Shown here one piece after another: positions 22,561-33,465 of a DNA stretch of 64,000 bases. The translations under genes and the position numbers were made by a program. The notes under the pieces are model-generated. The model made no database searches, was not told the DNA's origin, and saw only the letters and a list, made by a program, of their open reading frames with translations. How positions within the stretch are numbered: position 1 is the first letter of the stretch; every line of letters starts with the position of its first letter. Origin of the DNA: Nansenia antarctica (taxonomy: Eukaryota; Chordata; Actinopteri; Argentiniformes; Microstomatidae); assembly GCA_963989245.1 (NCBI GenBank), contig OZ022342.1, positions 15,241,495-15,305,494 of the forward strand, given 5' to 3'.

Positions 22561-22595
22561 GCGAAGCAATCATCTCAGCATGGTCTGACAATGTA

Positions 22596-23130
22596 GCTTC
22601 AGATTCAGATTCAATTTAATTGTCATTGGCATAGTACAAGTACAGAGACAATGAAATGCATTCGGCGTCTAGCCAGATATTAGTGCAATAGTGCATAGTG
22701 CAAAAGGCTACCGTCGGGATCTTGAATTCAGTAGCTTGACAGCTATAGGGAAGAAGCTGTTCGCAAGCCTGCTGGTTCGGGAGCCTAGACTCCTGTACAG
22801 CCTCCCATGTGGGAGGAGGGCAAACAGTCCGTAACTGGGGTGAGAGGTGTCTTCAATGATGCCTTGCGCCATCCGCAGACACTGCTTTTCCTGAAGGCCC
22901 GCGATGGCAGGGAGTTGGACACCGGTGATGTACTGGCCGGTTTTCACCACCCGTTGCAGGGCCTTCCGGAGACAGAGCAGCTGCCATACCACACTGTTAT
23001 GCAGTTGGTCAGGATGCTCTCAAACTGACCAGAATCCTGGGAGACAGCTGGGCTTTTTTCAGTCTGCTCTGGAAGTATAGGCACTGCTGCGCCTTTTTGA
23101 CCAGAGTGGAGGAGCTTGAATGCGGTCTAG
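22596..23130 (-). mobile_element. LINE (L2/Rex1-like) C-terminal fragment with (GATTCA)n-type tail
   Basis: The 3' end at 22596 shows AGATTCAGATTC followed by AATTTAATTGTCATTGGC. The minus strand encodes the typical LINE pol C-terminus: LQRVVKTGQYITGVQLP, DTSHPSYGLFALLPHGRLYRS, RTSRLANSFFPIAVKLLN. The segment 23000-23130 continues it upstream in shifted frames. It is 5'-truncated. Confidence 0.8.
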
Positions 23131-23438
23131 TTTTACTTTGAGTGTCAAGAGTAGTCCTAAAATCAGTGGAGAGGGCTATTCGGTGTTCCTCTAAGGGGCT
23201 AGCTGGTGGTCGCCATGTTGAGTTCTTTGCTAGCTTCTCCAGGGGGATTGGATATGACAGTTAGTTCTTTTCTTCTGTTTTTGGTTGGTTTGGCTGCCAT
23301 ATTTTGGTGATATGTTGCTCAGATTGACTCAGTCACAATTCAGTGGTGGGTAACTTACAGTAGGATTTGTCCAATAATGGCCACAAAGTGTCAAACTGCA
23401 TCATCATGAGACTATTCCAGGAAGTAATATGACGTAAT
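23131..23438. other. Spacer without recognised content
   Basis: No gene or repeat could be identified. Confidence 0.4.
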
Positions 23439-23525
23439 TGTCACGACTGGAGATGGAACCCAAAAGCAGACAACGGGACGAGCAGGTTCAAACAAAGGGT
23501 ATTTATTTAATATCCAGAGGTGACA
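23439..23525 (-). mobile_element. LTR remnant of the Gypsy element
   Basis: TGTCACG...GGTGACA, 87 bp, immediately followed by TACCCCCCCTCTG, the inverse of a polypurine tract. Its first ~60 bp resemble the 365-bp insertion at 35393-35757, so most of the LTR appears deleted here. Confidence 0.55.
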
Positions 23526-24450
23526 GTACCCCCCCTCTGACGGGCACCTCTGGGCGACCCACCGGCCTTGTCTGGGTGCTGGCGATGGAAGTCCCAGATG
23601 AGGGCAGGGTCCAGGATATGGCGCCGGGGGACCCAGCACCTCTCCTCAGGACCATAGCCCTCCCAAGAGAGTCCAGGTGGCACCAGACGGTGTAGGCGGG
23701 GTGGTCCTCAATCATCCTGGGGTGGGGTGAGTCGGTCACCGGAAGAGACAGAGCGCTGGAGGAGACAGGCTTGAGGAGGGACACATGGAATGAAGGATGG
23801 ATACAAAGTGGGGTTGAAGACCCTCTCAATCATGAAGGGCCCAATGAATCTCTGGGATCTTAGATTCAGTTCTTACGGGCAAATCCCGGATTGAGAGCCA
23901 TACCTTGTCCCCAGAGGCGTAGTTAGGAGGCGACCAGGGGCTCTCAGAAGGGCAGCACGGGCATGACAAGGTCCTGTGACAGTGGTGGAAGTGAGCTTGG
24001 ACAGACGGGACCAGGATCTCACCCTCCTGAGACAGAAAAAGAGTGGGCTGATAGCCATAGAGGCACTGGAAAGGTGACATACCTGTTGCCGAGGTGGTCA
24101 GGGTATTGTGGGCATACTCCACCCACAGAAGTTGGGATGCCCAGATCAACGGATTGGCAGAGTCACTGCGCAAGGTGGACTCCGGTCCACTACAGTCAGA
24201 ATGACCGTCTTAATGTCGGAAGCAGGCAGACCTGAAACAAAATCGAGAGCCAGATGAGACCAGGGGCAGCGGGGTATGGGCAGAGGGCACAGCAAGCCTG
24301 AACTGGGCCAGTTGGAGGTCTTGTTCTGGGCACAGACAGAACAGGCAGGCACAAAAGACCTGGTGTCCTCCGACATGGACAACCACCAAAATTGTCTATG
24401 GAGGAACGCCAGTGTTCCAGGATGACAGGTAAGAGTGGAGGCGTGAGCCC
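23526..24450 (-). pseudogene. Gypsy integrase and C-terminal domain, broken
   Basis: Minus-strand frames give an integrase zinc-finger region (HPGTLAFLHRQFWW, CSVCAQNK), the start of the catalytic core (WSHLALDFVSGLP) and, in other frames, its end (WVEYAHNTLTTSATGMSPFQCLYGYQP) and a C-terminal part (KVWLSIRDLP). The segment with the middle catalytic Asp and Glu is partly deleted between about 24170 and 24230. Several frameshifts make it non-functional. Confidence 0.8.
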
Positions 24451-24451
24451 A

Positions 24452-24765
24452 TTCGGTTGTTAAGTCGTGACGTGTTTCCGGGTCCAAAGTTGGCTGAGGC
24501 GCTGTCTTCGAAATGCCTCAGTAATAATAATAATAAATTATATTTATATAGCGCTTTTCCGAGGCTCAAAGACACTGACAAATGGGAAAAAACGGGAAAG
24601 TGCTGTGTCCCTTGTTGTATGAATAGATCCGAGTCTAAAAAACGATTGAACTGTCATTCTACCACTGTAGTACACTGGTACGATGGTGCAGGACATTTCT
24701 GGTTTGGACCCGGAAATTGCAAAACGTCACGTTTGACGTCAGACTTAACAACCGAATTGCAGCAC
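24452..24765. mobile_element. TIR element inserted in the Gypsy pol
   Basis: ATTCGGTTGTTAAGTC at the left end is the inverse of GACTTAACAACCGAAT at the right end, and GTTTCCGGGTCCAAA/TTTGGACCCGGAAA form a second inverted pair inside. The interior encodes, on the plus strand, KCCVPCCMNRSESKKRLNCHS-like residues resembling the start of a THAP zinc finger. A TTAA lies in each terminus. The superfamily is unresolved (Kolobok- or P-like possible). Confidence 0.6.
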
Positions 24766-24951
24766 ACAAGACCTTACAGTGTCAGGAACAAACAAACGAT
24801 CTGGATGGCCTTTCCCAAGGTCGGGGTGGGCCTGCTGCGCGGCTCTAAGGGTAACCCCTCAATCTCCCAGGAGATGGCCGCGACAACACAGATGGCAGGC
24901 ACGATTGTGTCTGGTGTGGCGCTGGCCTCACCCTCCTTTCCATACTACTGG

Positions 24952-25164
24952 GGGGTAGTGGTGGTCTAGTGGATAGTGAGTTGGACTTGTGATCGGAAGG
25001 TTGTGAGTTAAAATCCCGCCTGAAGCCACACCACTACTAGTGTGCCCTTGGGTAAGGCACTTAGCCCTCAGTTACTCCAGGGGGAATGTCCCTGTAATTC
25101 GTAATTGTAAGTCGCTTTGGATAAAAGCGTCTGCTAAATGGCAAAATTATTATTATTATTATTA
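24952..25164 (+). mobile_element. tRNA-derived SINE with 6-bp TSD
   Basis: GTGGTGGTCTAGTGGATAGTG (A-box region), GTTGTGAGTTAAAATCCC (B-box, one change), the body, then AAGCGTCTGCTAAATGGC and an (ATT)n tail. TACTGG occurs at 24946-24951 and 25165-25170 as a target-site duplication. Same family as 7357-7589. Confidence 0.88.
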
Positions 25165-25334
25165 TACTGGCAAGACATGGTGTCAGGTTTAACATTCCTG
25201 GTGCCGGGCCTGGAAGTTAGCATAAAATTAAACCGACCAAAAAACAGAGCCCACCTTGCCTGACGATTGAGCCTTTTAGCCATCTGAATGTACTCCTAAT
25301 GATTCTTATGGTTGGTCCAGACTAAGAAGTGTAA

Positions 25335-26330
25335 CTACGCGCCCTCAAGCCAATGCCGCCACTCCTCCATCACCAGTTTCACAGCAAACAGCTCACGGTT
25401 ACCCACGTCATAGTTCCTCTTTGCAGGGAAGAGGCAGTGGGAGAGGAAGGCACAGGGATGGAGTTTGCCATCTTTAGCAGAGCACTGAGAGATAACAGCC
25501 CCTACTCCGACGTCTGAGGCATCCACCTCCACCACAAACTGCAGGGATGGGTCCGGCTGGAGGTGAATGGGTGCCGAGGTGAAATGGGCCTTAAGTTCCA
25601 GGAAGGCAGCCTCCGCCATGGGAGACCACAGAATCTGTCTGGAAGTGGAGGTAAGAGCTGTGAGGAGGGCAGCAAGGCGACTATAATTGCGAATATAGGT
25701 CTTTGTGGCTAGTGGGACTGGGCCAATCGAGGACTGCGCTCACCTTGGCGGGATCCATGCTTATCTGCCCACTGGCAATGATGAACCCAAGGAAAGAGAC
25801 TGTCAGGGCGTGGAACTTGCTCTTCTCAATCTTAATGAACAGGCGGTTCTCCAGGAGTCATTGGAGGACATGACGAAATTGCTGAACATGTGTGGTGGGA
25901 TCCTTAGAAAAAAATCTTAAATGTTGTCTAGATAAACAAATACAAAAAGGTTCAACATATCCCTGAAGACATCATTCACCAGGTTCTGGAAGACAGCAGG
26001 GGCGTTGGTAAGCCCAAAAGGCATCACAAGATATTCAAAATGGCCCAGGGGCGTGTTGAACCCTGTCTTCCATTCATCTCCCTCCCGTATCCGGACTAGG
26101 TGGTAAGCGTTGCGGAGGCCAAGTTTGTGTGGCCCCCTGGAGTGAATCGAAAGCGTTCATTAAGGGAAGCTGGTACTTATTCTTAACAGTAATGTTAAGA
26201 CCTCTGTAGTCGATGCACGAGTGGAGGGACTTGTACTTCTTCTCCACAAATAAAAACTCTGCCCCCACAGGAGAGGAGGAAGGACGAATTATGCCTGCAG
26301 CCACTGAGTCCCTGATGTAGCTCTCCATGG
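25335..26330 (-). pseudogene. Gypsy reverse transcriptase-RNase H, broken
   Basis: In order on the minus strand: the RT entry (LSKPEQQAMESYIRDSVAAG, IIRPSSSPVGAEFLFVEKK, CIDYRGLN), the catalytic box read as VYLDNI near 25930 (family consensus YLDD, so the second Asp is changed to Asn) followed at once by a stop, then RNase H (VVEVDASDVGVGAVISQ, RNYDVGNRELFAVKLVMEEWRHWLEG). Multiple frameshifts lie between. Catalytically dead. Confidence 0.85.
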
Positions 26331-26923
26331 CCTGCTGCTCAGGTTTGGAGAGACTGTAGAAGCGGCTGCTGGGAAGGGGTGATCCGGGGAGTAGTTCTAT
26401 GGCGCAGTCATAAGGGTGTTGCAGGGGTAGGGAACAGTCTGCTGAAGGTTGTGATACTCCGGGGATAGATCCGGAAACTAGCCCAGGAGCCTTGTGAGAA
26501 ACAGATTGTGACAGGGCAGACCGCAGACAGGTAGGAGCTCCAACTGACAACCCTGGCAGAGGCCCAGTCAATGCTGGGGTTATGCTTGGCCAACCAGGGG
26601 TGTCCCAGGATGATGGAAGCATGCGGAGAGCGAGTTACCAGACAGAAGCATGGCTCAGTTCTGAACGTAAGCCTGGCGAGGAGCCTGCCATCCAGAGCAA
26701 TAGCCCCCAGCGGCCGATCAAGGGGGATTGTGAAGAGACCTAGACCTAGAGGCCGCAGTACATACAGCTGTTCGAGACGTAAACGATGACAACTCCCTCG
26801 GGGTGCGTCTGGCAGGGGTGGAATGCGTTGTCAGCTAAACGATTTACGCGTTCCCGGCTGCGCGCGAGGAGGCGATTACCCACCCGAATGGACGGGGTGA
26901 TGATCTCGTTGAGACCTGTGGGT
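26331..26923 (-). pseudogene. Gypsy protease/linker region, broken
   Basis: The minus strand contains the linker typical of this Gypsy group (SIILGHPWLAKHNPSIDWASA) and LALDGRLLARL/TFRTEPCFCLV-type segments in alternating frames. The DSGA-type protease active site is not visible, probably lost to deletion and frameshift. Confidence 0.65.
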
Positions 26924-27527
26924 TCAGGATGGAACACCAGCTAGTCCTTGATGGTTTCTGTGAGCCCACCAGAGAACACAGCTATGAGTGCCTCCTCGTT
27001 CCACCCACTCTTGGCCAATCCGCAATGCTCTGGGTCCGTGACGGAGGGAGAGAAGGCGTTTGGAGGCATCCTGACCACGAACTAGGTGGTAGAATATTTT
27101 ACGCATTTCTGTCGAAAAAGCAGGGTATGATGCAGTGAGAGGATCCTGTTTCTCCCAAAGCGCCATCGTCCACTCCAGAGCGGCTCCCCGGAGGACACCG
27201 ATGACGAAACATACTCTGCCACTGTCCATTGCAAAGGACGCAGGTTGTTGCTCGAAAACCAAGTCGCACTGCATCAGGAATGAACGACAGCATTCCTGTT
27301 TCCCGTCGTAATGGGACCCGGGGCTCTCTGACCAACGGTGTAGTCGGAGTCTGAGGGGCAGTCGGAGGGACATGGGAGGTAGCAGCAGCCGCTCCCACCT
27401 GGTTCTGGAAGCCGGCCATGGAGGCGGACAGGTCATAGAGTCTCACCAGTATCTCCTGCAGGGTGGAGTCATGCTGTTCCAGAATGGAGGCTTGGGAGAC
27501 AACCACGTTGCAAACTGCGTTGAGGTC
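26924..27527 (-). pseudogene. Gypsy gag, frameshifted and 5'-truncated
   Basis: The minus strand starts at ADLNAVCNVVVSQASILEQHDSTL-like residues (split over two stretches), continues with FQNQVGAAAA and, in the next frame, CRSFLMQCDLVFEQQPASF and VCFVIGVLRGAALEWTMALW, the capsid-like core of fish Gypsy gag. A frameshift lies at about 27300. The upstream LTR is missing; a degenerate SINE sits there instead. Confidence 0.8.
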
Positions 27528-27735
27528 TGCTGGTGATCAGAAGGTTGTAAGTTCAAATCCTGCTTGAAACACCACCACTAGTGTGCCCTTGAGTAAGGCT
27601 TAGTTAAGTAACTTAGCCCTCAGTTTCTCCAGGGGGAATGTCCCTGTAATCTGTAACTGGAAATCGCTTTGGATTAAAAGTGTCTCCTAAATGGCAAATT
27701 GTAATTCTAATTACATGTACTATGTCTATCAATTT
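27528..27735 (+). mobile_element. Degenerate tRNA-derived SINE
   Basis: GATCAGAAGGTTGTAAGTTC (B-box region), CACTAGTGTGCCCTTGAGTAA, CCAGGGGGAATGTCCCTGTA and AATCGCTTTGGATTAAAAGT match the SINE at 24952 with many changes. The A-box region is truncated. Confidence 0.75.
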
Positions 27736-27758
27736 AGCGCTGCCCATAGCCACCTCTG

Positions 27759-28043
27759 CAGTGGCGTACCGCAAAATCCCGAGGCCCCCCCGCAAGGTGG
27801 CGGCGGGGGCCCTTTCGCAACGGAGGTTAAAAAAACATGCGTTTTTTAGAGTCCGTCCGATGCATTATTGACGTTGCGAAATTTCGCAATATGCACTCTA
27901 CATTCTAAATGCTTGACTTAGCAAAAGGTACAAACAAGTGAGAGCAATGAGAGGGGGTGCTAGCAACCAATATTAGGGGGCCCCCTAGTGGCTGGGGCCC
28001 CCCCCGCGGTGCGTCGCTTGCGGGCCCGTCCGCTACGCCACTG
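27759..28043. mobile_element. hAT-type MITE, 285 bp, with perfect 8-bp TSD
   Basis: Starts CAGTGGCGTACCGC and ends GTCCGCTACGCCACTG (imperfect TIRs of hAT type). CACCTCTG occurs immediately on both sides (27751-27758 and 28044-28051). There is no coding capacity. G/C-rich ends (GGCCCCCCC) are typical of this fish family. Confidence 0.92.
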
Positions 28044-28051
28044 CACCTCTG

Positions 28052-28505
28052 CTAATGAGAAGGTCTTTTTTGGTCATTTCTCTTAAGAGTAAAACACCCC
28101 CAAAGACTAATTCATGTCAACTAAGACTGAGTAAATAAAGATAAGTACAGACTGTCGTACAGTTACAGTTTAGTACAGAGCTTATGCTGAAACAGGTAAC
28201 TCCACATGTAAGCTGCAGCAGTACATGATTTGACCTTTCCTCTATATACTTTGTTTGACTTTTAGCTGAACATTGGTTCTAAGAGAGATGTTTTGTAAAT
28301 ATTTTATTATTGTTAATTTATTGTGATCTTTTTATTCTGATTGATTCTTCAATTTTACTAGAATCACCCAGCTATGTTTAAGAAAGCAATCTAATTCCAG
28401 TGGCAACATTAGCCCTTATAGTAAGGGTAAGAGTAAGAACGGTATGAACAATTTGTTTTCATTAACCTTTCTTATTAAGGCTTTATTTTGATGTGAGATA
28501 TCATC
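28052..28505. other. OR4 upstream region
   Basis: AT-rich, no repeat recognised. It does not share the leader block of OR1-3, 5 and 6, so OR4 has an unrelated promoter. No confident splice sites were assigned. Confidence 0.45.
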
Positions 28506-29468
28506 TTGATGGACAACATATCATATGAAATTGTGTTCAATTTGACTGGAATAAGGGATTTAAAAGGAAGTGAATACATATACTGTGGCCTTGCATGTGC
28601 TGTTTACTTCTTGCAAATTTTTCTTAATCTCACCATTGTCATGACTGTTGTTTCTGAGACTGCTCTCCATGAACCCATGTATATTTTAGTGTGTAATTTG
28701 TGCATTAATGGACTTTATGGAAGTACTGGGTTTTACCCTACATTTATGTATAATTTACTTTCAAACTCACATGTTATATCTTATAGTGGATGTATGGTCC
28801 AAGCTGCTGTTATATACACCTCCTTTATGTGTGAGTACACAACTTTAGTCATAATGGCTTATGACCGATATGTGGCTATTTGCAGACCCTTGGAATATCA
28901 TACGATTATGACTGCCAAAACTATTGCAAAATCTATCTTATACTCTTGGACTTTACCTTTTATTGCAATGTCCACAGGATTAGTGTTATCAAGTGGACTT
29001 TCACTGTGTAGTTTCAACATTGATAAACTATTTTGTGACGGCTGGTCCATAGTGAAGCTGTCCTGTGTACCAACAGTCACTAACAACATCAGTGGGTTAG
29101 TTTTTATATTCATATTCATGGCACATGCTGCTTGCATTATGTTTTCATATCAGCAATTGATAAATGCATGTAGGAAATCTAAGGAGGTCAAGATGAAATT
29201 TATGCAAACGTGTCTACCACATTTGGTTTCCTTGATCAACTTTACAATAGGTATACTTTTTGACACAATGTTCAGTCGATTTGGTTCTGTGGATTTTCCA
29301 CGGAATCTTCGGAATGTTCTTGAAATTCAAATTCTTGTTACCCCACCTATATGCAACCCCCTTATATATGGGTTAAAGCTTACAGAAGTCCGTAGAAGAT
29401 TGTTTCAAAAATGTAAGAAACTTAAAGTGACAGATTCATATTTTGCACAGAGAGAGGTAGTGTTGTAA
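28506..29468 (+). CDS. Olfactory receptor OR4, divergent subfamily, intact, 320 aa
   Basis: An intact seven-TM odorant receptor clearly different from the other five. Signatures: LHEPMY (54-59), Cys96, MAYDRYVAIC (117-126), ECL2 cysteines in SLCSFNIDKLFCDGWSIVKL (first part of the loop) and a third at about 187, KFMQTCLPH (231-239), PPICNPLIYG (280-289). Sequons occur at N4 and N12. The CNLCINGLYGSTGFYP segment after TM2 is typical of teleost type I ORs. The first ATG is chosen; the next in-frame Met is residue 2, so the true start could be either. The C-tail is longer than in OR1. A truncated paralog lies at 35326-36040. Confidence 0.95.
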   Translation: MMDNISYEIVFNLTGIRDLKGSEYIYCGLACAVYFLQIFLNLTIVMTVVSETALHEPMYILVCNLCINGLYGSTGFYPTFMYNLLSNSHVISYSGCMVQAAVIYTSFMCEYTTLVIMAYDRYVAICRPLEYHTIMTAKTIAKSILYSWTLPFIAMSTGLVLSSGLSLCSFNIDKLFCDGWSIVKLSCVPTVTNNISGLVFIFIFMAHAACIMFSYQQLINACRKSKEVKMKFMQTCLPHLVSLINFTIGILFDTMFSRFGSVDFPRNLRNVLEIQILVTPPICNPLIYGLKLTEVRRRLFQKCKKLKVTDSYFAQREVVL

Positions 29469-30409
29469 GTGGCAGTCAGGCATGGACAGGACTCACAACA
29501 AGAATGCCAAAACCTGAAACTGGTGTATTTTATCTCACACCAATTCTTCACAATGACAAACACATTTCTTGTTTATCACTCATTTTGCAGCTCTAAACCA
29601 CACAGTTAACAAAACACTAAATACAATTCTCTACATTTGGCACAATCTTCCTTGATAAAATCTCTTGTGTTCATCTGGAAAACACTACCATTCAGAATGC
29701 TAAACTCAAACCACCCAATCACACAATCACACTCCTCATGGGCAAACACCTATTGCTTTTGAATTAGCAATCATAGCTTTAGCAATAAAAGGTGAGCTCT
29801 CCAGTGTTGAAATATATCTGTAGTATATCAAGTATATCAGGGCTGGATTCGTCATGCCAGATGATACTTTCCCCGCTGCTTGGCCAGGGAGAACATTGTT
29901 TGAACATTATTTTCTTTTTTCTATTGTTTGTTTTGTATGAAGAACACTTTACAAATCCAACTGTCATTGCTGAGATGTGTACAGTATTTCAGAATAAAAA
30001 ACAACAACATTCTATTCTTGTATTTGTGTTTTATATTTGAGTATGAAAACATAACAGTTTATAATAGGCTACTGTACGTATGTAGGGTAACACTGAAAAT
30101 GCAAAAGGCCTACTGATAATTGATCATAGTACTGCTTTTTCCGCTGATCATAGTGTTTTCAATTGTGCACATCAGTGTTCAATTGGTTCAAGTGTCTATT
30201 CATTTGATGGTGTGTGTGTGTGTCATTTGACAACAAAATTTCATTTTGAGAAGACATAACATTATTTTGAATGCAGTGTTTGCTTATTGCAAGAGATATG
30301 TGGAGTTTAGGGTTTTGTGTTTGAGTTTTTGGATTTGTGTTAAGAGAAAACGAGCCATGGTTTCAGGAAACACGTTAAAGCGATAGAGAAAAACTGTAAA
30401 TACACTGGA
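29469..30409. other. OR4 downstream region without recognised genes
   Basis: AT-rich DNA with a short (GT)n run near 30211-30222. No gene, TIR or LINE coding is recognised. Confidence 0.45.
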
Positions 30410-30970
30410 CCAAAAGTCAGTCAGCCCTGGGCATGTCCAGAACATATGTAAATGTCAGCTGGAGATTGCTTACATCTGTTACAGGCATCACTTCTATCAG
30501 GGAATATTTTAGTGTTGGTAAAGTGAGCTCTGTGAAGCACCTTGCACTGCAGTAAGCCATGCCTGACACATATAGATGATGAGTGTCCCAGGCCGAGAAT
30601 GTCGCTCCACTGACTGTCGGAGATGTCAACACCCATGTCATGCTCCCAAGACTCCTTGAGAGGTACAGTGGGGGCCAGATTCAATTTGATCATAGATAGT
30701 GGATATCAAAGGCTTTTGATCAAAGTCAAGGGTGAGAAACCAGTCAATTGTCCATTCAGGGGACGGTTGGAGAAATGGGGGAACTGCTTTTGAACTAAAT
30801 GCCTTATATGAAAAAAACAGAAGATATTGTTGTTGGGCAAGTTAAATTTAACTGACAGGGATGCAAAGGATAAAAGGACCCCATCCTCATATAGGTCATT
30901 AAGTGTTATAAGACCATTGTTTGACCAACTACGGAATGCGGAAACAGAGCAGGATGGGGAGAATAGGTGA
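30410..30970 (-). mobile_element. L1/Tx1-like LINE ORF2 C-terminal fragment
   Basis: The minus strand gives the L1-type C-terminal sequence: an EDGVLLSF...KFNLPNNN block, then WEHDMGVDISDSQWSDIL, RHGLLQCKVLHRAHFTNTKIFPD and CNRCKQSPAD (zinc-knuckle region). It ends at SGHAQG near 30421. Frames shift near 30690. It is a different family from the L1 at 934, 7910 and 16779. Confidence 0.8.
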
Positions 30971-31355
30971 TTTCAATAACCATATCAATTCAATAACAAA
31001 ATCAGCATAGTATCACTTAAAAACATAGCAAGAATCAGAGACGTATACCTAAACAGGACCTAGAAAACCGTATTCATGCCTTTATCTGTCAATGGGAACA
31101 AAGAGATCGGAGACTTTGTTTTCAGGTACACAGCACACAATGCGCAAGTTTAATCTCTCCTTACACAGCAAGCCAAGTTCAGAAGGACAATAACAATGAC
31201 GTCAGGATGTCACACGCACCACACTGTTTACGGAAGTAACCATGGATAACATGATAACGTTACAACCGATTTCATTTTCAAGTTTTTGTGCAGCGGAAGC
31301 CGGCAAAGATATGAGCAAGTGGTCAAAAGAAGAAGGATGAGGAAAAAGAGAGCCA
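30971..31355. other. Spacer without recognised content
   Basis: No gene or repeat was identified. Confidence 0.4.
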
Positions 31356-31699
31356 AATGCTTATAGTACAGGCATTATACAATAATACCTCAGACAAATT
31401 GCAACAGAAACTCTTTCAACTGTCCTAGTCTCATGGATATGTCCTTCATAACATATCAAAAGTCTTAAGAAATCCAAGTGGTGGAAAGTATTGAAAAATA
31501 CTGAAACTGGTGATGCCACAATTTCCCATTGACGCCCATGTTAAATAATGTTTTTATGCATGTCTTCTTGTCTGATGTCCACACAAAGTGTTCAATACTG
31601 TCCACAATCACCCAGAAACTGTTTAACATGAGACATGGAGTTGGATGCAGTACTATATGTGTGTAAAAGGAAATTCTTAACCCATAGATGCATACAGGT

Positions 31700-32470
31700 A
31701 AGTATTTAACTTTTTTATTTATTTATTTATTTTACATTTTTTGGGCATTTAGCAGACACCTTATTCCAAAGCGACTTACAAGCAATACATTGGACTAAGC
31801 AAGTGAATCATAAATCCACCAGTCGTAGCAGGAAGAATAATCCAGCTCATTGATAGAAGGAAAAACCTTTTTCTAAACCTAGGTTGTTGTTTTTTATATT
31901 ATTTTTTTATATATAGACACTGGAGAAACAGAGAAACAGTACAAGGGGTCAATAGAAGTTTTTAGGGGACACAGTAGAGGGGAAAAGCGGGTGTCTTCAG
32001 GAGACGCAGTGCTGGGGTGCAGTAGATGTCTCAGGAGGAGCAGTTAAGGTGTAACCTGAAGAGATGGGTCTTGAGTCTACAACGGAAGATGGGTAGTGAC
32101 TCTGCAGTTCTGACAGCCGTGGGAAGCTCATTCCACCAGCGGGGAGCCAGTGTTGTGAAGAGACGTGATCGGGCAGCATGACTGCCGTGTTGGTGTAGAG
32201 GTGGTGGGGCCAGTCGGCCAGCCGAGGTGTAGGAGCGGAGTGAACGGGCTGGAGTTTGGGGGGTGACCATTTCCTTCAGTTAGGCAGGGGCTGTCCCTTT
32301 AGCTGCCTGGTATGCAAGTACCAGGGTCTTGAAACTGATGCGAGCTGCTATCGGGAGCCAGTGCAGGGTGCGAAGGAGAGGGGTGACATGAGAGAATTTG
32401 GGGAGGTTGAACACCAGCCGGGCAGCAGCGTTCTGGATGAGCTGCAGAGGTCTGATGGCGGAGGCGGGTC
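31700..32470 (-). mobile_element. L2-type LINE 3' end inside the inverted-end element
   Basis: The 3' tail has GGCATTTAGCAGACACC and TTCCAAAGCGACTTACAA. The minus strand encodes TPARSLRSYTSAGRLAPPPL, SRLFTTLAPRWWNELPTAVR, TAESLPIFRCRLKTHLFRL, and upstream NAAARLVFNLPK...LHWLPIAAR in shifted frames. Same family as 44238-45057. Confidence 0.85.
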
Positions 32471-33070
32471 CAGTTGGAACATCCAGATGTCTACCAGAGA
32501 TTTGGAGAGGGATTCCATGTGGTCAGATGAAGTGATTGCTCATGGGCTGGCCTGTCTGTAGATCTCGTTATCTGATGAGAAGTATGAAAACCTGTGGTGG
32601 CCTCACAAGAGGGCGAGGGATGACAGAGCAGCAACGTTTGACATGGCTGCTCTCCATGCCAGCTTGTGCTGAAATCAACAATGCCATGCAAGAGCTGACA
32701 GGGGTGAACCACAACACTGGGGAGCAGAACAAGGACATGACAGATGCAAGACAAGATGTGACATGAAGGATACACTGACAGTTCTGAACTATCTCCAAGA
32801 GAGAAACCCCTTCTGCTCCGATACAAGCTTGCGCAGTGTCTCAACTGGGGTCCATGCGCACCCTTCTGTGAATGTTGAAAAGGCAAAGACCATCGGAAAC
32901 ACCATCTTGGCCAGCATGGAGGGACAGACTACTGCTGAGTACACATTCAAGAAGAAGGAGCAGGCAATCACCATGAGTATGAAGTCCTCAGTCAAGATTG
33001 ATGGTGAAGCAGTGCAGGTGGATCCTCAACTACTTTTACAGTGACTCATAATTGCTGCTAAAGCTTCACA

Positions 33071-33197
33071 AGACCTGGCATCAGTGTTCAGGTATGAGAC
33101 CTGGCACCAGTGTTCAGGTATGAGACCTGGCACCAGTGTTCAGGTATGAGACCTGGCAGTGTTCAGGTATGAGACCTGGCACCAGTGTTCAGGTATG
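33071..33197. repeat. Minisatellite, about 5 copies of 26 bp
   Basis: GACCTGGCACCAGTGTTCAG plus GTATGA repeats, one copy short by 3 bp. It lies between coding blocks A and B. Confidence 0.85.
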
Positions 33198-33249
33198 GTA
33201 TCAACATGCTCAGTGGTCACCTACAGAAGAACTGTCAGACGTACCATGC

Positions 33250-33465
33250 TTCAGAATAAAAGTCAGAAAAAAAATGTTTCTGAATAAAAGTCAGAAAAAT
33301 ACAATTTCATAATAAAAGTCTGCAAAAAAAATATTTCAGAATAAAAGTCCGCAAAAAAAAAAAATCAGAATAAAGGTCCGAAAAAAAAAAATCTGAATAA
33401 AAGTCAGAAAAATTTTTTTTCTGAATAAAAGTCTGAAAAATAAAATGTCTGACTAAAAGTCCAGT
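33250..33465. repeat. Degenerate tandem repeat, ~28-32 bp units
   Basis: About seven units of TCAGAATAAAAGTC(A/C)GAAAA with variable A-tracts. Confidence 0.8.
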
